This document shows, piece by piece, positions 34,485 to 46,619 of a stretch of DNA of 64,000 nucleotides. The position numbers and the translations under genes are program-made. The stretch is from Bradyrhizobium sp. NP1 (GTDB lineage Bacteria > Pseudomonadota > Alphaproteobacteria > Rhizobiales > Xanthobacteraceae): assembly GCF_030378205.1 (NCBI RefSeq), contig NZ_CP127385.1, positions 6,922,001 to 6,986,000 of the forward strand. The letters run 5' to 3'. Positions within the stretch are counted from its first letter, which is position 1. The number at the start of each line of letters is the position of its first letter. Below the pieces are notes generated by a model that saw nothing but the letters and a program-made list of their open reading frames with translations, was not told the DNA's origin and searched no databases.

Positions 34485-34931
34485 GAGCGTCGCCTCGGCT
34501 CAGGACTTCATCCCACCTGCAATATAGCGCCCTCGCGATTGTCGCGGTTGCGCCATGACCGGAAAATCGCTGCCTTCATGCGATCACCGCGTCGGCGCGA
34601 CCAGGAACGTTGCGCGGGCTTGCGAGGCGCGGGAGCGCCAATCGCAGAAACGGCGCCGTTACCGGCGCCGTTCTGGTGCACCTTCCGCGTGGAATCGGCC
34701 CACTTTGACTGGCACTGACGGGAGCGACCCGCTCTGGCGCTGCTGGCGTGGGAGGCCTGCTCGCGATCCACTGACGAGGCTACGCCGCGCCGAAATAGAG
34801 TCAATCGCGATGACAATTGATTTTAGGCCAGCGGCCATGACCCATCGCCCGCTTCGGACACGAGAGCATCGGCCTGCGTGCATCTGAAAGGGTCGAAGAT
34901 CGCGCCACGCGATCGCGCAGCCCGCGAGTCC
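34485..34931. other. Non-coding region downstream of zapA
   Basis: 447 bases without a convincing gene. It holds the inverted repeat AACGGCGCC-GTTACC-GGCGCCGTT at 34649-34672. A 6S RNA gene follows zapA in many bacteria, but I could not identify its fold by eye here. Confidence 0.5.
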
Positions 34932-35318
34932 TCACCCGATCGCGACGCCGCCGCCGACCGTGCGGTTCAAGACCTGCGTGGTCTTCTCGATCCGCTCGGC
35001 GGCGGCGTTGAGCGCGTTGGCCACCGCGACTTGCGTCGCGCGGGCGCGATCAGTCGCGGCGGTGCGGACGTCGCGCAGGCCGGCAAGCTCGCCCTCCAGC
35101 GCCTTGATGCGGGCGCCGGCATCGATCAGTTCGTCGCACACGGTGAGCGCCGCCATCACGACCAGCCGGGCGTCGCCGATCTCGCCGAACTTGCCGCGCA
35201 ACAACCCGATGCGCGATTCCAGGTCGCTCGCGAGCCGCAGGAGCTGGCCCTCCTGCCCCGGCTCGCAGGCCATGCGGTATTGCCGGCCGTTGATGGTGAC
35301 GTTGACGTGGCTGCTCAT
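34932..35318 (-). CDS. zapA: Cell division protein ZapA
   Basis: 128 residues. MSSHVNVTINGRQYRMACEPGQEGQLLRLASDLESRI is the ZapA globular head (cited in parts: VNVTINGRQYRM, LLRLASDLE). A long helix with LVVMAALTVCDELIDAGARIKALEGE follows, forming the coiled-coil dimer stem. ZapA bundles FtsZ filaments at the division ring. ATGA overlap with the upstream DUF4164 gene implies joint expression. Confidence 0.93.
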   Translation of the reverse strand: MSSHVNVTINGRQYRMACEPGQEGQLLRLASDLESRIGLLRGKFGEIGDARLVVMAALTVCDELIDAGARIKALEGELAGLRDVRTAATDRARATQVAVANALNAAAERIEKTTQVLNRTVGGGVAIG

Positions 35319-35674
35319 TCGTCCTCGGCCTCCGGCGCTTCAGCCTCTTCCGCCTCGTCCCCTTCGCCGCCTTCGAGCACGCTGCGGATGGTGTCGATCG
35401 CGGCATCGAGCTTTTCGGCGATCTCGCGGTTGGCGCGCTCGAGCCGGCGCGACTTGACCAGCGAGCCGTCGAGCTCGTCGGCCAGCCTGGAGCGGTCGGC
35501 GCCGAGCGCCTGGATCCGGCTCGCCAGCTCGTCCTCGTCGCGATCGGCCTCGCGCCGCCGCTCCACCGCGCTCTCCAGCGCGTCCAGCGCCGACATCAGA
35601 CGCCGTGTCGCAGCCTCGAGCTCGGCCGAGACGGCCTCCGCTTGGGGGGGATGATGGGCAGGACGGTCGATCAT
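35315..35674 (-). CDS. DUF4164 family coiled-coil protein, partner gene of zapA
   Basis: 119 residues, almost entirely helical: LEAATRRLMSALDALESAVERRR, then LASRIQALGADRSRLADELD and LERANREIAEKLDAAIDTIRSVLEG show heptad-like spacing, with an acidic tail (EGDEAEEAEAPEAEDE). DUF4164 genes sit directly before zapA in Rhizobiales; a ZapB-like role in the Z-ring is plausible but unproven. Its stop overlaps the zapA ATG. Divergent from tkt. Confidence 0.87.
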   Translation of the reverse strand: MIDRPAHHPPQAEAVSAELEAATRRLMSALDALESAVERRREADRDEDELASRIQALGADRSRLADELDGSLVKSRRLERANREIAEKLDAAIDTIRSVLEGGEGDEAEEAEAPEAEDE

Positions 35675-35952
35675 GAGCCAAGCCGCTAGGCGCTCCTGAC
35701 GGCAAAAATATGCCGCCTGAGCAAGCCTTTAGACGACGAACTTTACGTGGCAGGCGGCGCTTCCGCAACGCCGGTGCGAAGCTATGCACACAAAGCAACT
35801 TTTGGCAGCGTAACCACGTTGCATTGCCTTGGACTCGGCAAAACGAGGTGCTATCCAGCCTCAACCCCCGTGACCATAAGCCCTTCATGCCGCGGCGGTT
35901 CGCAGGTCTCGCGAACAGTCTTCAAGCATCTCATTTCAGACGGATTTTCAAC

Positions 35953-37938
<1,986 letters not shown>

Positions 37939-38088
37939 TGGGCTCAAGCTGTTGTGATCGACGGAAAAAGGGACTAACAAGCCCCCATATTTTTACGCAT
38001 CCGCCCGGCTGAACCGGGCGAGCCGCCGTCCGCTTCTCCGCGAGGCTCCCCTCGCGGGGACGACACAGCTTTTAGAGGAGAAACGAGC

Positions 38089-39096
<1,008 letters not shown>

Positions 39097-39104
39097 AGTA
39101 TTCC

Positions 39105-39197
39105 GTCATGGCCGGGCCTGTCCCGGCCATCCACGTCCTGGGCGAACGAAAAGCCCCGAAGGAGGACGTGGATGCCCGCGACAAGCGCGGGCATGAC
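39105..39197. repeat. Composite palindromic repeat (GTCAT...ATGAC type), copy 3, in the gap-pgk spacer
   Basis: GTCATGGCCGGGCC-TGTC-CCGGCCATCCACGTC on the left and GACGTGGATGCCCGCG-ACAA-GCGCGGGCATGAC on the right. Both halves are hairpins and the outer sequences are mirror images. It fills nearly the whole 117-base spacer, so it is transcribed within the operon and ends 16 bases before the pgk start. Confidence 0.75.
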
Positions 39198-39213
39198 GAG
39201 GGAAAACGTCCCG

Positions 39214-40410
39214 ATGACAAAACAATTCCGCACCCTCGATGACGTCGACGTGAAGGGCAAACGCGTGCTGCTGCGCGTCGACCTCAACGTGCCCATGGAA
39301 GCCGGCCGCGTCACCGACGCGACCCGGCTCGAGCGCGTCGCCCCCACCATCACCGAAATTTCGACCAAGGGCGGCAAGGTGATCCTGCTGGCGCATTTCG
39401 GCCGGCCCAAGGGCCGCGACGCCAAGGACTCGCTGAAACCCGTGGCATCAGCGCTGTCCGGCGTGATCAAGCGGCCGGTCGCGTTCGCCGACGACTGCAT
39501 CGGCGAAGTCGCGGAAACGGCCGTCGCCGCCATGAAGGACGGCGACATCCTGTGCCTGGAGAACACCCGCTTCCATAAGGAGGAAGAGAAGAACGATCCC
39601 GCCTTTGTCGCGGCGCTCGCAAAGCTCGGCGACATCTGGGTCAACGATGCGTTCTCGGCCGCGCACCGGGCGCATGCCTCGACCGAAGGCCTCGGCCACA
39701 AGCTGCCGGCCTATGCCGGGCGCACCATGCAGGCCGAACTCGAGGCGCTCTCCAAGGCGCTGGAAGCGCCGACCAAGCCCGTGATCGCGATCATCGGCGG
39801 CGCCAAGGTGTCGACCAAGATCGACCTCCTGGAGAACCTCGTCGCCAAGGTCGATGCGCTGGTGATCGGCGGCGGCATGGCCAACACCTTCCTGCATGCG
39901 CAGGGCGTCGCGATCGGCAAGTCGCTTGCGGAGAAGGATCTCGCGGCGACCGCGCTGCGCATCATGGACAAGGCGACCGCCGCCAACTGCGCCATCATCC
40001 TGCCGGTCGACGCCGTGGTCGCGTTCCATTTCGCGGCCAACTCGCCGTCGCACGCCTATGGGCTCGACGCGATCCCGCCCGAGGGCATGATCCTCGACGT
40101 CGGCCCGCAATCGACCGCGCGCATCCATGCCGCGATCGACGACGCGGCGACGCTGGTGTGGAACGGTCCGCTCGGCGCCTTCGAGATGGCGCCATTCGAC
40201 CGCGGCACCGTGGTCGCGGCGCGGCACGCCGCCGAACGCACCAGGGCGAAGAAGCTGATCTCGGTCGCCGGCGGCGGCGACACTGTGGCGGCGCTGAACC
40301 AGGCCGGCGTGGCGGGCGATTTCACCTACGTCTCGACGGCGGGCGGCGCCTTCCTGGAATGGATGGAAGGGAAACCCCTGCCCGGCGTCGAAGTTTTAAA
40401 GAAGCGCTAA
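39214..40410 (+). CDS. pgk: Phosphoglycerate kinase
   Basis: 398 residues from the ATG at 39214, chosen over one at 39172 that lies inside the repeat. Signature [18 protein letters not shown] (about residues 17-34), [24 protein letters not shown] and the nucleotide loop [11 protein letters not shown]; the C-terminal GGGDTVAAL is intact. It transfers phosphate between 1,3-bisphosphoglycerate and ADP. Its leader is formed by the palindromic repeat. Confidence 0.96.
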   Translation: MTKQFRTLDDVDVKGKRVLLRVDLNVPMEAGRVTDATRLERVAPTITEISTKGGKVILLAHFGRPKGRDAKDSLKPVASALSGVIKRPVAFADDCIGEVAETAVAAMKDGDILCLENTRFHKEEEKNDPAFVAALAKLGDIWVNDAFSAAHRAHASTEGLGHKLPAYAGRTMQAELEALSKALEAPTKPVIAIIGGAKVSTKIDLLENLVAKVDALVIGGGMANTFLHAQGVAIGKSLAEKDLAATALRIMDKATAANCAIILPVDAVVAFHFAANSPSHAYGLDAIPPEGMILDVGPQSTARIHAAIDDAATLVWNGPLGAFEMAPFDRGTVVAARHAAERTRAKKLISVAGGGDTVAALNQAGVAGDFTYVSTAGGAFLEWMEGKPLPGVEVLKKR

Positions 40411-40458
40411 TTCAAGGGGGCCGCGAGCCAAGCGCCCCCGAAAACATTGGAGAACGGG

Positions 40459-41526
40459 ATGCCTCGCATCACCTTGCGTCAATTGCTCGACCACGCGGCG
40501 GAACACGATTACGGCGTGCCCGCCTTCAACATCAACAACATGGAGCAGGCGCTCTCGATCATGGACGCCGCCTCCGCGCTGGACGCGCCGGTCATCATCC
40601 AGGCCTCGCGCGGCGCGCGCGCCTATGCCAACGACGTGATGCTGCGCCACATGATGGACGCGGTCACCGAGATCTATCCGCAGATCCCGGTCTGCGTGCA
40701 TCTCGACCACGGCAACGAGCCCGCGACCTGCATGACCGCGATCCAGTCCGGCTTCACCTCTGTCATGATGGACGGCTCGCTGAAGGCCGACGGCAAGACG
40801 CCCGGCGACTGGGATTACAATGTCGGCGTCACCCGCAAGGTCACCGAGATCGCGCATCTCGGCGGCATCTCGGTGGAGGGCGAGCTGGGCGTGCTCGGCT
40901 CGCTGGAAACCGGCATGGGCGACAAGGAGGACGGCCACGGCGCCGAAGGCAAGCTGTCGCACGACCAGCTCCTCACCAATCCCGACGAGGCGGTGAAGTT
41001 CGTCAAGGAGACCCAGGTCGACGCGCTCGCGATCGCGATGGGCACTTCCCACGGCGCCTACAAGTTCACCCGCAAGCCCGACGGCGACATCCTCGCCATG
41101 CATGTGATCGAGGAGATCCACCGCAAGCTGCCGAACACGCATCTGGTGATGCACGGCTCGTCCTCGGTGCCGCAGGACCTGCAGGACATCATCAACGCAA
41201 ATGGCGGCAAGATGAAGCCGACCTGGGGCGTCCCGGTCAAGGAGATCCAGCGCGGCATCAAGAACGGCGTGCGCAAGATCAACATCGACACCGACAACCG
41301 CATGGCGATGACCGGCCAGATCCGCAAGGTGCTGAAGGATCATCCGGACGAATTCGATCCGCGCAAATACCTCAAGCCCGCGATGGAGGCGATGACGAAG
41401 CTCTGCAAGCAGCGCCTGCAGGAGTTCAATACCGCAGGGCAAGCCAGCAAGATCAGACGCGTGCTGACGACCGCCGAGATGGCCAAGCGTTACGCCAAGG
41501 GCGAACTTGATCCGAAGGTCGCGTAA
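40459..41526 (+). CDS. Fructose-bisphosphate aldolase, class II (Calvin-cycle subtype)
   Basis: 355 residues from the ATG at 40459 after GGAGAACGGG. Metal site: [14 protein letters not shown] (His-Asp-His, about residues 80-93), [19 protein letters not shown] and the C-terminal [16 protein letters not shown]. The length and layout match the FbaII/CbbA subtype. It is followed within 160 bases by a class I aldolase, so the same reaction is encoded by two unrelated enzymes side by side. Confidence 0.95.
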   Translation: MPRITLRQLLDHAAEHDYGVPAFNINNMEQALSIMDAASALDAPVIIQASRGARAYANDVMLRHMMDAVTEIYPQIPVCVHLDHGNEPATCMTAIQSGFTSVMMDGSLKADGKTPGDWDYNVGVTRKVTEIAHLGGISVEGELGVLGSLETGMGDKEDGHGAEGKLSHDQLLTNPDEAVKFVKETQVDALAIAMGTSHGAYKFTRKPDGDILAMHVIEEIHRKLPNTHLVMHGSSSVPQDLQDIINANGGKMKPTWGVPVKEIQRGIKNGVRKINIDTDNRMAMTGQIRKVLKDHPDEFDPRKYLKPAMEAMTKLCKQRLQEFNTAGQASKIRRVLTTAEMAKRYAKGELDPKVA

Positions 41527-41685
41527 AAGAGCCTGGCCGCCCCGCCCTGCGACGAAAGTACCTCGGCATTTGCCCGAGAACCGTCTATTTTGAGCGGCAA
41601 GGAGCGTTTTCGAGCGACGGGGGTATTTCGGGTTCACGCGCCGGAAACGCGTTGGAACAACGCCCGTCAGTTGGAGGACGCCGCC

Positions 41686-42711
41686 ATGAATCTCGCCGAT
41701 CTCAACAAAGTTGCGCTCGCCATGGTCACGCCGGGCCAGGGCATCCTTGCCGCCGACGAATCCTCAGGGACCATCAAGAAGCGCTTCGACGCCATCAAGG
41801 TGGAGTCCACCGAAGACAACCGGCGCGACTATCGCGAGCTGCTGTTCCGCTCGCAGGAGGCGATGCGCCAATATATCTCCGGCGTCATCCTCTATGACGA
41901 GACGATCTGGCAGAACGCGAAAGACGGCACGCCGCTGGTCAGGCTGATCGAGCAGGCCGGCAGCATTCCCGGCATCAAGGTCGACGAGGGCACGCAACCG
42001 CTGCCCGCCTGCCCGGGGGAGTTGATCACCGTCGGCCTCGACAAGCTCGCCGATCGCCTGAAGAAATATTACGAGCGCGGCGCGCGCTTCGCCAAATGGC
42101 GCGCGGTGATCGACATCGGCGCCGACATTCCCTCGATGACCGCGATCCACGCCAATGCGCATGCCCTGGCGCGCTATGCGGCGCTGTGCCAGGCCGCGCA
42201 AATCGTGCCGATCGTCGAGCCTGAAGTGCTGATGGACGGCGACCACGACATCGACCGCTGCGTCGAGGTGACGAGCCGCGTGCTCAACAAGACCTTCCAG
42301 GAGCTGCGCATCCAGCGCGTCGCGCTGGAAGGCATGGTGCTGAAGCCCAACATGGCCGTGTCTGGCAAGAAATGCGCACGGCAGGCCCCGGTCGCGGAGG
42401 TCGCGGAAAAGACCGTGCAGATGCTCAAGCGCTGCGTGCCCGCAGCGGTGCCCGGCATCGCCTTCCTGTCCGGCGGGCAGTCGGACGAGGAAGCGACCGC
42501 GCATCTCGACGCCATGAACCGGCTCGGGCCGCTGCCGTGGCGGCTCACCTTCTCCTATGGCCGCGCGCTGCAGGCGGCGCCGCAGAAGGCCTGGGGCGGC
42601 AGATCCGAGAACGTCGCCGCCGCGCAGGCTGCCTTCGCCCACCGCGCGCGCATGAACGCGCTGGCGAGCAAGGGCCAGTGGGAAAGCGGCCTGGAAAAGA
42701 AGGCGGCCTAG
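41686..42711 (+). CDS. Fructose-bisphosphate aldolase, class I
   Basis: 341 residues from the ATG at 41686. GILAADESSGTIKKRF near the start and the Schiff-base lysine in LEGMVLKPNMAV (about residue 222) identify the eukaryote-like class I family, as do SGGQSDEEATAHLDAMN and WRLTFSYGRALQ. Metal-independent, so it would keep working where zinc is scarce or oxidants damage the class II enzyme (inference). Last of the core sugar-phosphate cluster. Confidence 0.95.
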   Translation: MNLADLNKVALAMVTPGQGILAADESSGTIKKRFDAIKVESTEDNRRDYRELLFRSQEAMRQYISGVILYDETIWQNAKDGTPLVRLIEQAGSIPGIKVDEGTQPLPACPGELITVGLDKLADRLKKYYERGARFAKWRAVIDIGADIPSMTAIHANAHALARYAALCQAAQIVPIVEPEVLMDGDHDIDRCVEVTSRVLNKTFQELRIQRVALEGMVLKPNMAVSGKKCARQAPVAEVAEKTVQMLKRCVPAAVPGIAFLSGGQSDEEATAHLDAMNRLGPLPWRLTFSYGRALQAAPQKAWGGRSENVAAAQAAFAHRARMNALASKGQWESGLEKKAA

Positions 42712-42782
42712 TTCCGCCGGTTTGAAGTTCGCAAATGAGGTGCGGCCGTGACTGACGAACTTCGGAAAGCGGGGTACTAGGA

Positions 42783-43472
42783 TTGGCAAGCAAATCTGCT
42801 CCGCCGCGGCCCGTGCCGCGGCTCTATCTCGCGACGCCTGCGGTCGACGATCCCGCTCCGCTGCGCGCGAGCCTGCCTTCGATGCTGGCGGCGGCCGATG
42901 TCGCCGCGGTGCTGCTGCGGCTGAAAGAAACCGACCATCGCGGCATGATCGCCTGCGCCAAGGCGCTCGCGCCTTCGGTGCAGGAGGCGGGCGCCGCGCT
43001 CCTGATCGACGGCCATGCCGAGCTCGTGGCGCGCTCCGGCGCTGATGGCGCCCATCTCACCGGCATCGCCGCGCTCGAGGACGCGCTGCCGAGCCTGAAG
43101 CCCGACCGCATCGCCGGTGTCGGCGGGCTTGCGACGCGGCACGATTCCATGACCGCGGGCGAACGCGGCGCCGATTACGTGCTGTTCGGCGAACCGGATG
43201 CAAGCGGCAGGCGGCCGTCGCAAGAAGCCGTGATCGAGCGCCTTGGATGGTGGGCCGAATTGTTCGAGCCGCCCTGCGTCGCCTTTGCCGCCTCGCTCGA
43301 CGAGGCGCAGGCCTTTGCCGCCGCCGGCGCCGATTTCGTGCTGGTCTCCGATTTCATCTGGGCCGATTCGCGCGGCGCGGCCACCGCGATTGCGCAGGCC
43401 CAGGACGCGATCCGGCAGGGCTACGAGGCCGCGAGACTGGCCGCGGCCGCCGACGCGCAGAGCCGGCCATGA
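42783..43472 (+). CDS. Thiamine phosphate synthase-like protein (ThiE/TenI fold)
   Basis: 229 residues from a TTG at 42783. The TIM-barrel order is seen: RLYLATPAVDDP, AAVLLRLKETDHRG, AALLIDGHAELVARSGADGAHLTG, GVGGLATRHDSMTAGERGADYVLFG and AGADFVLVSDFIW. The usual ThiE loop GADGVHLGQ is AHLTG here, and the K-containing loops differ, so it may be a TenI-like or altered enzyme rather than a working ThiE. It is fused by an ATGA overlap to the Sel1-repeat gene and follows the aldolases, as in related Rhizobiales. Confidence 0.8.
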   Translation: MASKSAPPRPVPRLYLATPAVDDPAPLRASLPSMLAAADVAAVLLRLKETDHRGMIACAKALAPSVQEAGAALLIDGHAELVARSGADGAHLTGIAALEDALPSLKPDRIAGVGGLATRHDSMTAGERGADYVLFGEPDASGRRPSQEAVIERLGWWAELFEPPCVAFAASLDEAQAFAAAGADFVLVSDFIWADSRGAATAIAQAQDAIRQGYEAARLAAAADAQSRP

Positions 43473-44548
43473 AACCGGCACGGCCGATCATCGTGCTGGC
43501 GGGTGCGCTGCTGCTTGCCGCGAGCGCGCAGGCGCAGACGGCGATCACACCGCCGGCGGCCGAGAAGCCTGCGGAAAGCAAGCCGACCAAGACGGAAACC
43601 CGGCACAAGCCGTTCGCGACGAAGAAGACCGCCGGCCCGGCGGCTCCGGCCGCGCCCAAGCCTTCGCCCTCTCCGGCTTCGCCCACGCCGCCCGCATCGC
43701 CTGTGCCCGACAATCCCAATGTCGATCTGGTCTACGGCGCCTATCAGCGCGGCCAGTACAAGACCGCGCTCGATCTCGCCGCCGCGCGCGCGCAGACAGG
43801 CGACACCAAGGCGATGACCATGCTGGGCGAGCTCTACGCCAACGCGCTGGGCGTCAAGCGCGACTATGCCAAGGCGATCGACTGGTACAAGCGCGCATCC
43901 GACGGCGGCGACCGCGAGGCGATGTTCGCGCTCGCCATGATGCGCCTCGCCGGCCGCGGCGGCCCTGTCGACCGCGACGCCGCGGTCAGGCTGCTCGCTT
44001 CCGCGGCCAAGCTCGGCGAGCCCAAGGCCGCCTATAACCTCGCGCTGCTCTATATCGACGGGCAGACGCTGCCGCAGGATCTCAAGCGCGCGGCGGAACT
44101 GCTCCGCGTCGCCGCCGACGCCGGCAACCCGGAGGCGCAATATGCGCTGGCGACCTTCTACAAGGAAGGCACTGGCGTCGAGAAGGACCCCGAAAAGGCG
44201 GTGCGGCTGTTGCAGGCGGCTTCCCTCGCCGACAATGTCGATGCCGAGGTCGAATATGCCATCGCGCTGTTCAACGGCACCGGCACGCCGAAGAACCAGG
44301 CGGCCGCCGTGGCGCTGTTGCGCAAGGCCGCCCGCCAGAACTCGCCAATCGCGCAAAACCGCCTCGCCCGCGTGCTGATCTACGGCATGGGAGCGCCGGT
44401 CGACAAGATCGAGGGCCTGAAATGGCATCTGGTCGCCAAGACCGCCGGCAAAGGCGACCCGGAGCTTGACGAGGAGTTCGCAAAACTCACGCCGGCCGAA
44501 CGCGCCAAGGTCGACGAGAGCGCCCGGCACTGGCTGGGGACGAAATGA
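43469..44548 (+). CDS. Exported Sel1-like (TPR) repeat protein
   Basis: 359 residues from the ATG at 43469, overlapping the upstream stop. Signal peptide of about 23 residues (LAGALLLAASAQAQ). A Pro/Ala/Lys-rich linker covers about 24-80 (AAPKPSPSPASPTPPAS). Then come six or seven Sel1 repeats of about 36 residues: KAMTMLGELYANALGVKRD, REAMFALAMMRLAGRGG, KAAYNLALLYIDG, EAQYALATFYKEGTGVEKD and VEYAIALFNGTGTPKNQ. Such proteins scaffold partners in the periplasm. The link to the ThiE-like gene is positional only. Confidence 0.9.
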   Translation: MKPARPIIVLAGALLLAASAQAQTAITPPAAEKPAESKPTKTETRHKPFATKKTAGPAAPAAPKPSPSPASPTPPASPVPDNPNVDLVYGAYQRGQYKTALDLAAARAQTGDTKAMTMLGELYANALGVKRDYAKAIDWYKRASDGGDREAMFALAMMRLAGRGGPVDRDAAVRLLASAAKLGEPKAAYNLALLYIDGQTLPQDLKRAAELLRVAADAGNPEAQYALATFYKEGTGVEKDPEKAVRLLQAASLADNVDAEVEYAIALFNGTGTPKNQAAAVALLRKAARQNSPIAQNRLARVLIYGMGAPVDKIEGLKWHLVAKTAGKGDPELDEEFAKLTPAERAKVDESARHWLGTK

Positions 44549-44682
44549 GCGTAGCGGCTTTCCGATGTCCGGGAGCCACCGCTCTCGAACTTCGGAAAGC
44601 GACCGAGCCTCTCGGCGACTGTGCAGATCCAATTCGCGGCACATCCGCGATCGACACAGCCGCGCAGCCTCCAATCTTCAGA

Positions 44683-44880
44683 TCAGACATCCGGTTTCCT
44701 TGGCGACACGACGTTCGCGGGCGTGGCCTCGCGCGCGGGGTCCGGGCCAGCCTGGACCATGCCGTCGTCTCTTACGAAGAGTTCGGTGCGTGGGTCGATG
44801 GCGAGGCGCTCAAACAGCGCCTGCAGCTCGGGCCGAAGTCCGTCGCCGCACAGCGCGGCGATCGAGTGGAATTTTCGCAT
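44683..44880 (-). CDS. Small hypothetical protein (65 residues)
   Basis: MRKFHSIAALCGDGLRPELQ start, then LFERLAIDPRTELFVRDDGM and a proline-rich end. GGGAG precedes the ATG by 7 bases. Acidic-helix composition is protein-like; no family recognised and no operon partner. The surrounding 44549-45085 stretch otherwise holds only a short repeat containing GAACTTCGGAAAGCG, also seen near 42763. Confidence 0.5.
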   Translation of the reverse strand: MRKFHSIAALCGDGLRPELQALFERLAIDPRTELFVRDDGMVQAGPDPAREATPANVVSPRKPDV

Positions 44881-45085
44881 GATGTGCTCCCTCGTGTTCG
44901 AAGCACGGTAAGAGCTTCGCGCCAGCGAGCCACCCGGTTTCCGGGGCAACCATAGCTCGAGCAGAATCCGGCACCGACGGAAAGCGGGTGGCGCAAAGCA
45001 TGTCGCGCTTGTTTGCTGCGCGCATCGTGACGCGACTGGTTCTGCCTCTCGCGAAATTCGGCAACAAGCCAACGGAGACGATCTG

Positions 45086-45613
45086 ATGTCACAGGACAAC
45101 AAGGATGTCGTAAGGCGGTGGTTCAAGGATTTCTGGGGAAACCCGTGGAATCCGAGAATCGTGAACGAGCTCGCGACGTCGGACATACTCATGCACTACC
45201 CGATGCATGAACCAAAGAAAGGGCGCGCGGCCGTCACTAATTTCATGACGGAGTTTCGCAACGCCTTTCCCGATCTGAATTTCCGGGCTGTCGGCGATCT
45301 CATCGCGGAAGGCGACTATGTGGTAGGCCGCTGGGAAGGTGGCGGCACCCACACCGGTCCGGCCTTCAGTGACTTCCGCATGGGCTCGATCCCCGCTGCA
45401 TCGGGTCGAAAGATGATATTTGCGGGAACAACCGTTCTGCGCGTGGAGCAAGGGCGGATTGCCGAGGAGTTGGGACAAGAGGATGCGTTGAGCGCCATGC
45501 TGCAGCTCGGCCTCATTCGCCTGCCCGAATCGGACGTGCCTGCGGCGAGGCCCGGCGGAGAGCTGCCTTCTGGATGGAATAATATGTCGGGATTTCCGAA
45601 GGCTGGCCGCTGA
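45086..45613 (+). CDS. SnoaL-like polyketide cyclase / ester cyclase family protein
   Basis: 175 residues. KDVVRRWFKDFWGNPWNPRIVNEL is the first helix region, then MTEFRNAFPDLNFRAVGDLIAEGDYVVGRWEGGGTHTGP, the classic SnoaL central strand pattern (ExDxVxxRW...GTHxG). The family includes cyclases and many uncharacterised NTF2-fold proteins. Longer than usual by a 30-residue proline-rich tail. One of five NTF2-fold genes in the window. Single gene. Confidence 0.87.
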   Translation: MSQDNKDVVRRWFKDFWGNPWNPRIVNELATSDILMHYPMHEPKKGRAAVTNFMTEFRNAFPDLNFRAVGDLIAEGDYVVGRWEGGGTHTGPAFSDFRMGSIPAASGRKMIFAGTTVLRVEQGRIAEELGQEDALSAMLQLGLIRLPESDVPAARPGGELPSGWNNMSGFPKAGR

Positions 45614-45827
45614 AACGCGCGGCCTGCATTCGTCCCCGCGGAATGGGGCACTTTGCAAATGTCCGGATCGAGGACCACGCCAACAGAGGTTGCCGGTTGA
45701 GCCAGACATTCGCTCCGCCGGGGCCTTGACGTGGCGGTCGCCACAGGGCACCCGTGACCCCTCGCCCCGCCCCCGCCTCTCCGAGGAAGGGGGTCCATCC
45801 TTGGTCAAAAGCAGATTTGCCGAGCCC

Positions 45828-46619
45828 ATGCTGCACTCAGCCCTCATCAACGTCATGGTCAAGGCCGCGCGCCGCGCCGGCCGCGGCCTCAAGCGCGACC
45901 TCGGCGAGATCGAGCATTTGCAGGTGTCGCTGAAGGGACCGGCCAATTTCGTCTCGCTCGCCGACAAGCGCGCCGAGGAGATGCTCTATGAGGATCTCGC
46001 CAAGGCACGGCCCGGCTATGGTTTCATCGGCGAGGAAGGCGGCACGCGCGAGGGTTCCGACAAGTCGCACACCTGGATCGTCGATCCGCTCGACGGCACC
46101 ACCAACTTCCTGCACGGCATTCCGCAATTTGCGATCTCGATTGCGCTCAAGCGCGACGACACCGTCATCGCGGGCGTGATCTACAATCCCGCCAATGACG
46201 AGCTCTACATCGCCGAGCGCGGCAAGGGCGCGTTCCTCAACGACCAGCGGCTGCGGGTCGCCGGCCGCCGCCAGCTCAATGAATGCGTGGTCGCCTGTGG
46301 CCTGCCGCATATCGGCCGCGGCGACCATGCGCTGTTCCGCACCGAGATGACCGAGATCCAGAACCGCGTCGCGGGCCTGCGCCGGTTCGGCGCCGCCTCG
46401 CTCGATCTCGCCTTCGTCGCCGCAGGCCGGCTCGACGGCTATTGGGAGCGCAATCTGCAGGCCTGGGACATCGCGGCGGGCCAGATCATGGTGCGCGAAT
46501 CCGGCGGCATCGTTTCAGGCCTCGAGGGCCACGACAACGCGCTGACCACGGGCAACGTCGTTTGCGGCAACGAATATGTCCACGGCGAACTGCTGAAGAT
46601 CTTGAAGGCGGTCGGCTAG
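45828..46619 (+). CDS. suhB: Inositol monophosphatase family protein (SuhB-like)
   Basis: 263 residues from the ATG at 45828; a TTG at 45801 would add nine residues. Metal and phosphate motifs: FIGEEGG (about residue 66), WIVDPLDGTTNFLHG (about 84-98) and the C-terminal WDIAAGQIMVRESGG (about 213-227). It dephosphorylates inositol phosphates or related sugar phosphates; some SuhB proteins also bind transcription complexes. Its stop overlaps by four bases the end of the convergent NTF2-like gene. Confidence 0.93.
   Translation: MLHSALINVMVKAARRAGRGLKRDLGEIEHLQVSLKGPANFVSLADKRAEEMLYEDLAKARPGYGFIGEEGGTREGSDKSHTWIVDPLDGTTNFLHGIPQFAISIALKRDDTVIAGVIYNPANDELYIAERGKGAFLNDQRLRVAGRRQLNECVVACGLPHIGRGDHALFRTEMTEIQNRVAGLRRFGAASLDLAFVAAGRLDGYWERNLQAWDIAAGQIMVRESGGIVSGLEGHDNALTTGNVVCGNEYVHGELLKILKAVG

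Noticed and set aside
34649..34883. Insertion-sequence remnant downstream of zapA
   Set aside because: A GGCGCC inverted repeat and a short ORF are present, but no transposase sequence or target duplication could be recognised.
27796..34931. 6S RNA gene expected near zapA and the cyclo-ligase gene
   Set aside because: The neighbourhood suggests it, but no long open-bubble hairpin or known 6S segment could be picked out by eye in either gap; a covariance search is needed.
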